Assembly: GCA_023227645.1 (NCBI GenBank)
Contig: JALNVJ010000095.1
Coordinates: 1-6,295 of the forward strand
DNA length: 6,295 nt
Source: Bacteroidales bacterium
GTDB taxonomy: Bacteria > Bacteroidota > Bacteroidia > Bacteroidales > P3
Direction of reading: 5' to 3'
Shown here: one piece after another, positions 1-6,295 of the stretch
Position numbering within the stretch: the stretch's first letter is position 1
How the letters are laid out: every line of letters begins with the position of its first letter
The notes under the pieces: generated by a model
Told to the model about the DNA's origin: nothing
The model's database searches: none
What the model saw: the letters and a program-made list of their open reading frames with translations, nothing else
Translations under genes and position numbers: made by a program

Positions 1-284
1 ATAGTTGGAAGAAGCCTTAGACGTAAGTATTCAGATATTTTTAAATCTCCTATAATACCAAGTTGGAAGCCGTGCTGATATGGATTATTCATTCCAATAA
101 CCTTATCGGGCTCTGGTAAAGAGTCTTTAATTCTTAGAAGTGAAGAAAATTGATTATAACTTATCAATGCCCCGAAATGGATTCTTGTTTCATCATAATG
201 GGGTAAATTCTGCGGTCCTTTTTGAGCTTTTAGGCCTAAAGTAAATAAAAGAGTTAGAGATAGGAATAAAAATATTTGCTTCAT
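1..284 (-). CDS. porT: PorT-like type IX secretion protein, N-terminal part (cut by window edge)
   Basis: The first 94 codons are visible, read from ATG at 284-282 to the left edge with no stop; the rest lies outside the window. Residues 1-20 form a signal peptide: K2, a hydrophobic stretch to about residue 18, then LKA before Q21. The mature start carries QNLPHYDETRIHFGA (25-39), followed by HGFQLGIIGDLKISEYLRLR (71-90). This layout, an NLPxxD...IHFG opening and then a GFxLGIIxDLxxxEYxxLRxLP strand pair, is what I know from the PorT/SprT family: outer-membrane beta-barrel proteins required for T9SS export in Porphyromonas and Flavobacterium. The start lies 9 bases after the stop of the dehydrogenase gene, so the two are probably co-transcribed. 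No clear ribosome binding site is present, which is usual in this phylum. The assignment is by remembered motif from about a third to a half of the protein; another small outer-membrane beta-barrel family is the main alternative. Confidence 0.8.
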   Translation of the reverse strand, partial: MKQIFLFLSLTLLFTLGLKAQKGPQNLPHYDETRIHFGALISYNQFSSLLRIKDSLPEPDKVIGMNNPYQHGFQLGIIGDLKISEYLRLRLLPT

Positions 285-293
285 TTCTTAATT

Positions 294-1445
294 CTATAAT
301 CGGTCTAAAAGAATTAAACGAACTTTTTCAGGATTAATTGTGCCGTTTTCTCCAAGTGACCATTTCCTATCAATCATTCTTTGAACAATTGGATCAATAC
401 AGTTTTCATCTAATCCATGATCTGAAAGACGAGTAGGAATACCTATAGATATAAAGAAGTTTTCTGTTTCTTCAATAGTCTTTAGTATTCTTTCTTCTCT
501 CTCTCCGTCTTTTATTCCAAATACTCTTTCTCCCATTTGAAGAATCTTATCACCCTTTTCATCCTTCATAATTTTCATTACTCCTGGAAGAACAATAGCT
601 AGAGTTATTCCATGATCTAAACCATGGAGAACTGTTAGCTCATGACCTATCATATGTGTTGCCCAATCTTGAGGAACTCCACAGCCGATTAATCCATTTA
701 GTCCTAAGGATGCAGACCACATTAAGTTTGCTCTTACATCATAATCTTCAGGATTAGAAAATATCTTTTTAGATTCTTCAATTAAGGTAATTAGAATACT
801 TTCCGCAAATCGATCAGATATTTGATTATTTACAGGATAAGTTAGGTATTGTTCTATAACGTGAATAAATGTATCGGCAATTCCATTTGAAATTTGTTTC
901 TTCGGAAGAGTTAAGGTTAATATAGGATCTAATATAGAGAATATAGGAAAACATAGTTCTGAATGGAAAGACTTTTTTACCTTAGTTTCATTTAATGTAA
1001 TAACAGAACCACTATTCATTTCTGAACCTGTTGCGGGCAGGGTTAAGACTGTTCCAAAAGGGATAGCTCTTTCAATTTTTTTATTTGAAGCAATAATATC
1101 CCAAGCGTAACCTTCAAAATAATAAGCAGCTGAAATAAATTTTGTTGCATCTATTACAGATCCTCCTCCCACTGCAAGTATGAAATCAATATTGTTTTCC
1201 TTAATATAATCTACGCATTTCATACAAGTTTCATAATGAGGGTTTGGTTCAATGCCTCCAAATTCAAATACCTTCCTGTCTCCTAAGGCAGCAATAACTT
1301 GATCGTATACTCCATTTCTCTTAATGCTCCCTCCACCATAAGTAATCAAAACCCTATTATTCTTATCTATATATTTATCTATTTTCTTTATTGTATCCTT
1401 ACCAAAAACTATTCTTGTAGGATTAAAAAATTCAAAATTATTCAT
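294..1445 (-). CDS. yqhD: YqhD-like metal-dependent NADPH alcohol dehydrogenase / aldehyde reductase
   Basis: A complete 383-residue protein of the iron-containing (group III) alcohol dehydrogenase family, close in length to E. coli YqhD (387). It collinearly matches YqhD from the first residues (MNNFEFFNPTRIVFGK). The nucleotide-binding half has YGGGS at 36-40, where YqhD contacts the 2'-phosphate of NADPH; GGIEPNP at 63-69; GGGSVID at 93-99; and LTLPATGSE at 134-142. The all-helical metal-binding half has D191 and H195 (in NGIADTFIHVIEQY), H264 (PQDWATH) and H278 (HGLDH). These are the four expected metal ligands, so the enzyme should be active. YqhD enzymes reduce short-chain aldehydes, including lipid-peroxidation products and methylglyoxal-type compounds, to alcohols with NADPH in the cytoplasm; the native substrate here cannot be read from sequence. 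The ATG at 1445-1443 lies 20 bases after the heptose kinase stop, with a purine-rich AAGAGAAAA upstream; the gene ends with TAG 9 bases before porT. A butanol dehydrogenase (BdhA-type) role is the nearest alternative. Confidence 0.93.
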   Translation of the reverse strand: MNNFEFFNPTRIVFGKDTIKKIDKYIDKNNRVLITYGGGSIKRNGVYDQVIAALGDRKVFEFGGIEPNPHYETCMKCVDYIKENNIDFILAVGGGSVIDATKFISAAYYFEGYAWDIIASNKKIERAIPFGTVLTLPATGSEMNSGSVITLNETKVKKSFHSELCFPIFSILDPILTLTLPKKQISNGIADTFIHVIEQYLTYPVNNQISDRFAESILITLIEESKKIFSNPEDYDVRANLMWSASLGLNGLIGCGVPQDWATHMIGHELTVLHGLDHGITLAIVLPGVMKIMKDEKGDKILQMGERVFGIKDGEREERILKTIEETENFFISIGIPTRLSDHGLDENCIDPIVQRMIDRKWSLGENGTINPEKVRLILLDRL

Positions 1446-1465
1446 ATTATATTGTTTTCTCTTGT

Positions 1466-2461
1466 TTATAATTTATCAATTACTTCGCTTAATAAAAGTT
1501 CTTTATCAATTGGAACTACTCCAACCTGTTCACAAACCAATCCTCCAGCTAGGTTTGATATTTCTGCAATTGACTTTAATGGTAAACTGATAGCCAAACA
1601 AAGTGTTGCAATGCTAATTACAGTATCTCCTGCTCCCGATACATCAGAAATAGCTCTATGGTGGGCTGGAATAATCACCATATTGTTTTTCGTTTTCTTA
1701 TAATCTGCAATAAAGACTCCATATTCACTCAATGTAACAAATATCATATTAGCATTAAGCTTGTTTTGCAATAGATTTGATGCATCAATCAAATTTTCAA
1801 TAGTAGGTAAATCAAAATCTATTTTCAAACCTTCCTTTAATTCTTTTAAGTTCGGTTTAAATAAACTAACGTTCTTATATGATAAAAAATTACGTTTCTT
1901 TGGATCAACTGTTGTTGGAATACCTTTTTGGTTTGCTAAGTCAACAATTTCTGAAATAGTATTTTGAGTAATTACTCCCTTATCATAATCCTGAAAGATA
2001 ATAGCATCTATATTCTTTGTTCCTATAATTTTCTTTATGGTTTTGATAAAGTTTATTTCATCGTTTTCTTTTAATGGATCAGATATTTCTTCATCCACTC
2101 TTAGCATTTGAACCTGATTACCAATAATCCTTGTCTTAACAGTGGTTGGTCTTGACTTGGAGAAATAAATACCCGTATTGTCCATATCTAATTTTTTCAT
2201 CAAAGAAAGCAAGAGTTTGGATTTGGGATCAGAACCAACAACAGAGCAAAGAATTGGATTAGCACCCATTGCCCTAATATTTAATGCCACATTTGCTGCT
2301 CCCCCCAATCTATCTTCTACACTTGAAATTGTTGCAATAGGAACAGGAGCCTCAGGAGATATTCTATCAACCTTACCCCACATATATGAATCAATCATTA
2401 CATCCCCTATGATTAGGATATTTAAACCTATAAACTTATTAAATATCTTTTTGTAGTCCAT
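1466..2461 (-). CDS. rfaE1: D-glycero-beta-D-manno-heptose-7-phosphate kinase (stand-alone HldE kinase domain)
   Basis: A 331-residue PfkB/ribokinase-family sugar kinase with RfaE1-type signatures. It phosphorylates heptose 7-phosphate at C1 using ATP, giving heptose 1,7-bisphosphate, a step toward ADP-heptose for the inner core of lipopolysaccharide; it acts in the cytoplasm. Motifs in order: GDVMIDSYMWG (19-29), RISPEAPVP (33-41), GGAANVA (53-59, PfkB signature 1), RVDEE (121-125), QDYDKGV (157-163), VDPKK (185-189), FKPN (201-204) and SGAGDT (275-280). The last holds the anion hole and the probable catalytic base D279. The early SPEAPVP and RVDEE blocks separate it from ribokinase or fructokinase. 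In E. coli the kinase is fused to a nucleotidyltransferase (about 477 residues in all). Here the protein ends at the kinase, so the adenylyltransferase (RfaE2), GmhA, GmhB and epimerase must be encoded elsewhere. ATG at 2461-2459 is 22 bases after the asparaginase stop. Confidence 0.92.
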   Translation of the reverse strand: MDYKKIFNKFIGLNILIIGDVMIDSYMWGKVDRISPEAPVPIATISSVEDRLGGAANVALNIRAMGANPILCSVVGSDPKSKLLLSLMKKLDMDNTGIYFSKSRPTTVKTRIIGNQVQMLRVDEEISDPLKENDEINFIKTIKKIIGTKNIDAIIFQDYDKGVITQNTISEIVDLANQKGIPTTVDPKKRNFLSYKNVSLFKPNLKELKEGLKIDFDLPTIENLIDASNLLQNKLNANMIFVTLSEYGVFIADYKKTKNNMVIIPAHHRAISDVSGAGDTVISIATLCLAISLPLKSIAEISNLAGGLVCEQVGVVPIDKELLLSEVIDKL

Positions 2462-2483
2462 ATCTTTAATCTATATTTTTCTT

Positions 2484-3497
2484 CTAATTATTTGTTAGTT
2501 CACCTCTTAAAGGCATAGTCAGCATATCGATAATTTCTGCTTTATTATCATAATTGCCCAAGAGGAACATAAGTTTTGCAATAGCTGATTCGGTTGTTAT
2601 ATCATAACCACTAACAACTCCAATTTCTGCTAAATGAGCTGAAGTTTCATAATGCCCCATAACAACAGACCCTTCCTTACATTGAGTAACATTATAAACA
2701 ATTATACCATTTTCAATAGCTTCTTGAAGAGCAGAAATAAACCAATCCTCCGTTGGTGCATTTCCCGAACCAAAGGTTTCCAAAACAACACCCTCAAGGT
2801 TTTTCATTGAAAGCATTACTCTAAAATAATTTTCCTTTAAACCAGGGTATATCTTAATTAGAACAATATTATCATTTAGCTTTTTAAAAGCCTTAAACTC
2901 TTTGGTTGGATTTTCAAGAAATAGATTCTTCTTATATGAAATATTAATACCGACCTTTGCAAGTGAAGGATAGTTCCCCGAATAAAATGCCTCGAAATAC
3001 TCCGCATTAATCTTAGTTGTTCTATTTCCCCTATACAATCTGTCTTCGAAAAATATGCAAACCTCTGGGATATTAACCAAATCCGAACTTGCAATCTCAA
3101 CAGCACCAATAATATTATCTCTTCCATCAGTCCTTATCATCCCAAGAGGAAGTTGAGAACCTGTTAAGATAACAGTCTTATTTAAATTCTCAAGCATAAA
3201 ACTAAGAATTGAAGCAGTGTAAGACATAGTATCAGTTCCGTGAAGGACAATAAAACTATCATAATTATTATAATTCTTTTCAATAACCTCAACCAATCCA
3301 ATCCAATATTCTGGTTTCATATTGGAGGAATCAATAATGGGGTCGAAGCGATAAGAGTCTAAATCACAATTAAATTCTCTTAGAACAGGCAATGCCTCAT
3401 ATATCTTAGACATATCAAAAGGCAGAAGCGCCCCTGATTTATTGTCCTTAACCATTCCAATGGTGCCACCAGTATAAATAACTAAAATCTTTTTCAT
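2484..3497 (-). CDS. ansA: Type I (cytoplasmic) L-asparaginase
   Basis: A 337-residue type I asparaginase, near-identical in length to E. coli AnsA (338). It hydrolyses L-asparagine to aspartate and ammonia. YTGGTIGM (8-15) carries the nucleophile T12, DSSNM (56-60) the substrate-binding loop, HGTDTM (86-91) the second catalytic pair T88-D89, and RGNRTTK (156-162) the catalytic K162. LTGSQLPLG (111-119), GSGNAP (243-248) and the final LRGELTNN also match AnsA. C273, in VTQCKEG, sits at the position linked to the asparagine effector site in E. coli AnsA, so allosteric control is possible. There is no signal peptide, unlike periplasmic type II enzymes. Start choice: the frame extends 11 codons upstream to a TTG at 3530, but ATG 3497 begins directly at MKKILVIYTGG, as in the family, and the TTG overlaps a promoter candidate, so ATG is preferred. 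First gene of the minus-strand group; rfaE1 follows after 22 bases. A glutaminase side activity or a role in Asn-tRNA-independent nitrogen supply cannot be judged. Confidence 0.94.
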   Translation of the reverse strand: MKKILVIYTGGTIGMVKDNKSGALLPFDMSKIYEALPVLREFNCDLDSYRFDPIIDSSNMKPEYWIGLVEVIEKNYNNYDSFIVLHGTDTMSYTASILSFMLENLNKTVILTGSQLPLGMIRTDGRDNIIGAVEIASSDLVNIPEVCIFFEDRLYRGNRTTKINAEYFEAFYSGNYPSLAKVGINISYKKNLFLENPTKEFKAFKKLNDNIVLIKIYPGLKENYFRVMLSMKNLEGVVLETFGSGNAPTEDWFISALQEAIENGIIVYNVTQCKEGSVVMGHYETSAHLAEIGVVSGYDITTESAIAKLMFLLGNYDNKAEIIDMLTMPLRGELTNN

Positions 3498-3527
3498 AAT
3501 CAGTCTTAACGTACAAGGAATAAACAA

Positions 3528-3535
3528 CAAAATTA
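3528..3535 (-). promoter_or_regulatory. Candidate Bacteroidota -7 element for the ansA group
   Basis: Read on the minus strand the eight bases are TAATTTTG, matching the Bacteroidota -7 consensus TAnnTTTG. Transcription would begin a few bases downstream, leaving a leader of roughly 25 bases before ATG 3497. No TTTG -33 box is found at the usual 19-21 base spacing, and chance matches are common in such AT-rich DNA, so support is weak. Confidence 0.3.
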
Positions 3536-3704
3536 CAAATATTGTTGCATAATTAGCTATCTATTTGATAAAAAAGGTTTCTTATTGTTTAAAACTTATT
3601 GTATTTCACCCAAGAAATAGCCAAATTGAGTTCTTTTGGAATGAGATTTGCTTAAACTAAATATTAATAATAAATTAAAATAACCTACGTATTGATATAA
3701 TAAG

Positions 3705-3712
3705 TAAATTTG
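3705..3712 (+). promoter_or_regulatory. Candidate Bacteroidota -7 element for the DUF5686 gene
   Basis: TAAATTTG fits the TAnnTTTG consensus and lies 15 bases before the ATG at 3728, implying a very short leader of about 10 bases. An AT-only tract (3658-3683) ends about 21 bases upstream and could help the polymerase bind, but there is no TTTG at the -33 position. The short leader and missing second box keep this tentative. Confidence 0.3.
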
Positions 3713-3727
3713 TTGATTCTTTGATAT

Positions 3728-6202
3728 ATGAGTAAAAATAGTTTTAATCGAGTTTTAATCCTTTTTTCATTTCTGATTATTTCAGGCTTTTCCTTTGGAC
3801 AACCAAGAACTTTCAAAGGACAAGTTGTAGATGCAAGTGATAAGGATGGAGTTTTTAGGGCAACAATCAGTTATTCTGTTGATGGATTTGCCGAAGGGGT
3901 AACAAGTGATGATAATGGTTATTTTCAAATAACTGTTCCCGAGAACATTGATAGCCTTCGAGTTTCTCACATATCCTATAAGCCAACAATGACTTCCATA
4001 AAACTTATTAAAACAAAATCTATTAAGATTGCAATTGAGCCTTACGCATCCCAAATTAAGGAAGTTATAATTACCGCAAAAAAAGAAAAATATACCAATA
4101 AGGATAACCCAGCTGTTGAGTTAATAACAAAAGTCTTAGAGAATAGAGAAGCAAATTCAATTCTTAACCATTGCCCTCTCAACTACACTGCTCATAACAA
4201 AACCCTTATTGCTCTTGACCCAGTAAATGACACAGTTCTTGCCAGAATGAAACTCAAGCCTGTACTTAATTTAATGAAAGATTTGGAGCCAACTTATTTT
4301 GAAAGCGAAAACTATCTTCCTGTCTATTTCTTTGAAGAGCTGTCTCAAATCTATTGCAATAAAGGAAAGAGCTTGGAAGAACAACGACTAGCCCTTCAAG
4401 ATATTGAACTAACCGCTATTATGGACGAATCCAACGCAAGGAGGCTTAAAACCAATATATTTACTAAAATAGATCTTTATCAGAAATATGTTGATGTTTT
4501 GGGGAATCAGTTTATGAGTCCAGTCAATTCTTTTGCGCCTCAGTTCTATAAGTTTTTCATCGAAGACACTCTAATTATAGAAAACAGAGAATGTATAAAG
4601 CTTTCTTTTATCCCTCGAAACCTTTACGATATAGGCTTTATGGGGAATCTATATATTGCAAACGACTCAAGTTATGAAATAATTAGAGCAAAACTTTCAA
4701 TTACCGATAAAGCAAATGTAAACTTTGTTGATAAGATTGAATTTATCCAGAAATACAAAACAGATACCTTCAATATAGATGGTATAAAGAAACAAGTGTC
4801 TTATGTAGTTGAGGATGCAATTTATGCTAAGATAAATTTCTATACCCTAAAAGCTTATGGCTATAGCATTAACACCTATTCCAAACCTAAATTTGAAGAA
4901 TATGTTTTGAAAGATGATAAGGAGATAAAGAACTTTGTGCTAAATGATTCCAATAGGCTTTCCATACTAACTAAGGCTGAAAGAAAAACATATCAATTGC
5001 CTGATAGTTTAGATAAGATAACATGGTTTAGGGTAACAAAATACCTTTCCGAGATATTCTATGGAGGTTACCTTCTTACAGGTCCTGTGGATATAGGGCC
5101 ATTAGATAATCTCTATTCTTTTAATAGCATTGAGGGCAATCGTTTACGTTTTAGTGGCAAAACAAACTATAAGCTAAGCAGAAGGATTTATGCCGATTGG
5201 ATGGTGGCATACGGAACTAAGGATAAGAAAATGAAATACGATTTAGGACTAAAATATAGCTTTAATTCATTAACCAAAAATCCCAATTCATTTCCTGCCA
5301 ATTTTATTGGACTAGAATACACTTACAACACTTTTATACCTGGCAGAACAATAGAAAACAGCAATTACGATAGACTAAGCCTATCTATAACAGATATTGT
5401 TGATTATAGATTAGCCTTTAACAAATCCATTTTCCTCCAATGGTTCTACGAAACTAAAAAAGGAATAACCATAAATCCCTACCTTAAGTTTCAAGAAGTA
5501 AAAGCCTATGGAGATTGGAAATTTTCTGACCGCGACACAATGGAAGTGGGAAGTTTTAGAAAAGATAGGATAGGAATAAATATCAGATTGCTCTTCAACG
5601 GAACTTGGATACAAAACCAAAATAAGAGAATAAGCCTTGGAGGAAACTATACCTCCATGAATATAAAATATGAATACGGATTTGACATCACCCACCTAAT
5701 TACGGCCAGTGCTTATAGAAAACTAAATTTAATGCCTTTTGGTTATATGCTCTTTTGGGCAGAAGGAGGTTATATGGAAGGGAAAATACTATCTCCATAC
5801 CTCTTCACAAGCACAACCTATAATAGTATTATATATCATCAAAATTCCTTCAACCTAATGAAGGTTATGGAATTCTTTTCCGATAAATATGTTCAACTAA
5901 TAGCAATTTACAACCTAAATGGATTAATATTTAACCGTATCCCCCTAATTAGAGAGCTTAAACTAAGGGAAGAATTCAATATAAAAATGGTTTACGGAAG
6001 TTTAAGAGATGAAAACAGGTTTATGATAGATAACACAAATGTAAAAACCTTTACCAACAAACCATATATTGAAGCAGGCTTTGGCTTTCAAAACCTTTTC
6101 CAAGTTCTGGGAGTGGAATATATAAGAAGAATAACCTATACCGAAGGACTTGCAAATAGCAAGAAATGGGGTATAAGAGCCAATCTCCAAATTAGATTTT
6201 AA
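3728..6202 (+). CDS. DUF5686 outer-membrane beta-barrel protein with N-terminal carboxypeptidase-regulatory-like domain
   Basis: A complete 824-residue exported protein. Residues 1-24 are a signal peptide (N-terminal K/R, hydrophobic VLILFSFLIISGF, cleavage likely between G24 and Q25). Residues about 29-105 form a CarboxypepD_reg-like beta-sandwich, opening FKGQVVDASDKDGV and containing TSDDNGYFQITVP and ISYKP. Such domains are common at the N-termini of Bacteroidota outer-membrane proteins such as SusC/TonB receptors. A linker EVIITAKKEKYTNKDNPAVE (about 112-131) and the rest match the DUF5686 family as I know it, including GPVDIGPLDNLYSFN (452-466), EGNRLRFSGKTN (469-480) and AYGTKDKKMKY (494-504). 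From about residue 470 the pattern is alternating amphipathic strands, ending in F824 (LQIRF), the usual outer-membrane insertion signal. It is not a TonB-dependent receptor: the protein is short and I see no plug domain. Function is unknown. ATG 3728 immediately precedes the signal peptide; no Shine-Dalgarno is visible. It is divergent from ansA and appears to be transcribed alone. Confidence 0.88.
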   Translation: MSKNSFNRVLILFSFLIISGFSFGQPRTFKGQVVDASDKDGVFRATISYSVDGFAEGVTSDDNGYFQITVPENIDSLRVSHISYKPTMTSIKLIKTKSIKIAIEPYASQIKEVIITAKKEKYTNKDNPAVELITKVLENREANSILNHCPLNYTAHNKTLIALDPVNDTVLARMKLKPVLNLMKDLEPTYFESENYLPVYFFEELSQIYCNKGKSLEEQRLALQDIELTAIMDESNARRLKTNIFTKIDLYQKYVDVLGNQFMSPVNSFAPQFYKFFIEDTLIIENRECIKLSFIPRNLYDIGFMGNLYIANDSSYEIIRAKLSITDKANVNFVDKIEFIQKYKTDTFNIDGIKKQVSYVVEDAIYAKINFYTLKAYGYSINTYSKPKFEEYVLKDDKEIKNFVLNDSNRLSILTKAERKTYQLPDSLDKITWFRVTKYLSEIFYGGYLLTGPVDIGPLDNLYSFNSIEGNRLRFSGKTNYKLSRRIYADWMVAYGTKDKKMKYDLGLKYSFNSLTKNPNSFPANFIGLEYTYNTFIPGRTIENSNYDRLSLSITDIVDYRLAFNKSIFLQWFYETKKGITINPYLKFQEVKAYGDWKFSDRDTMEVGSFRKDRIGINIRLLFNGTWIQNQNKRISLGGNYTSMNIKYEYGFDITHLITASAYRKLNLMPFGYMLFWAEGGYMEGKILSPYLFTSTTYNSIIYHQNSFNLMKVMEFFSDKYVQLIAIYNLNGLIFNRIPLIRELKLREEFNIKMVYGSLRDENRFMIDNTNVKTFTNKPYIEAGFGFQNLFQVLGVEYIRRITYTEGLANSKKWGIRANLQIRF

Positions 6203-6295
6203 TAGAATTATCCCTCTCTTGGTTTCAGTTTTATATTTCCTCTGTTTTTTTTTAATAATTATTGTTTCAATTCTGTTTTGTTTGCTAAATATTTC
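6203..6295. other. Intergenic tail after the DUF5686 gene; no gene seen
   Basis: These 93 bases to the right edge are T-rich on the plus strand, with a run of nine T at 6244-6252 followed by AATAATTATT. No GC-rich stem precedes the T run, so I do not call an intrinsic terminator. No frame has an ATG start. Confidence 0.6.

Larger units (their letters stand above)
3498..3727. other. Divergent intergenic region between ansA and the DUF5686 gene
   Basis: This 230-base spacer should hold the promoters of both divergent units. No open frame with a usable start and reasonable length is present on either strand. It contains a 26-base run of only A and T at 3658-3683 and a small direct repeat CTTATTGT at 3581-3588 and 3595-3602 around a GTTTAAAAC palindrome (3587-3595). 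I saw no riboswitch-like or strong hairpin structure and no obvious terminator. Confidence 0.75.

Noticed and set aside
1299..1703. 134-codon plus-strand open frame spanning the yqhD/rfaE1 junction
   Set aside because: It is antisense to two well-recognised genes and their 20-base gap, has no recognisable motif, and its composition follows from the codons of the opposite strand.
1761..1967. 68-codon plus-strand open frame inside rfaE1
   Set aside because: Wholly antisense to the conserved kinase, with no independent support.
2178..2456. 92-codon plus-strand open frame inside rfaE1
   Set aside because: Mirrors the conserved N-terminal kinase motifs on the other strand; a typical shadow frame.
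2876..3127. 83-codon minus-strand frame inside ansA
   Set aside because: Same strand but a different frame from asparaginase, whose catalytic motifs are intact; no sign of a frameshift in ansA.
3782..4054. 90-codon minus-strand frame under the start of the DUF5686 gene
   Set aside because: Antisense to the signal peptide and regulatory-like domain; no protein-like features of its own.
5411..5695. 94-codon minus-strand frame within the barrel region
   Set aside because: Antisense to well-patterned beta-strands of the DUF5686 gene; no motif.
6203..6260. Intrinsic terminator ending in the T run at 6244-6252
   Set aside because: No self-complementary stem of useful strength lies directly upstream of the T run.
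6002..6295. Minus-strand frame open from the right edge across the DUF5686 gene end
   Set aside because: It stays open from 6295 to 6002, so a gene entering from the right cannot be strictly excluded. However, its part beyond 6203 is low-complexity Lys/Ile-rich (poly-A) sequence and the rest is antisense to conserved barrel codons, so chance is the better explanation.
6219..6295. Plus-strand hydrophobic frame from TTG 6219 to the edge, resembling a membrane segment
   Set aside because: T-rich DNA encodes Leu/Phe/Ile in any case; there is no ATG, no ribosome binding site and too little sequence to judge.

Overview
The window reads as a piece of an ordinary chromosome from a Bacteroidota bacterium. 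The DNA is AT-rich (roughly one third G+C by eye). Two genes point to this phylum: a PorT-type protein of the type IX secretion system (T9SS), and a DUF5686 protein carrying an N-terminal carboxypeptidase-regulatory-like domain. The lack of clear Shine-Dalgarno sites and the TAnnTTTG-like promoter candidates fit the same phylum. I saw no mobile element, CRISPR array, tRNA, rRNA or phage gene.

Layout. Four genes lie head to tail on the minus strand, separated by 22, 20 and 9 bases, so they are probably one transcription unit. In transcription order they are: a cytoplasmic type I L-asparaginase (start 3497); a stand-alone heptose-7-phosphate kinase equivalent to the kinase half of HldE; a YqhD-like metal-dependent NADPH alcohol dehydrogenase/aldehyde reductase; and the first 94 codons of a PorT-like outer-membrane protein, cut by the left edge. 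A 230-base divergent intergenic region (3498-3727) separates this group from one large plus-strand gene (3728-6202). That gene encodes an exported 824-residue protein predicted to sit in the outer membrane as a beta-barrel (DUF5686), with no known function. The last 93 bases hold no gene I can support.

How the genes relate. The asparaginase and the YqhD-like enzyme are soluble housekeeping or stress enzymes. The heptose kinase supplies ADP-heptose for the lipopolysaccharide core, PorT is needed for T9SS export across the outer membrane, and the DUF5686 protein is probably also in the outer membrane. Cell-envelope biogenesis is therefore a loose theme, but nothing shows that the four minus-strand genes act in one pathway. 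I found no convincing new multi-gene system. The open questions are the role of the DUF5686 protein and whether co-transcription of the heptose kinase, YqhD-like reductase and PorT is conserved.
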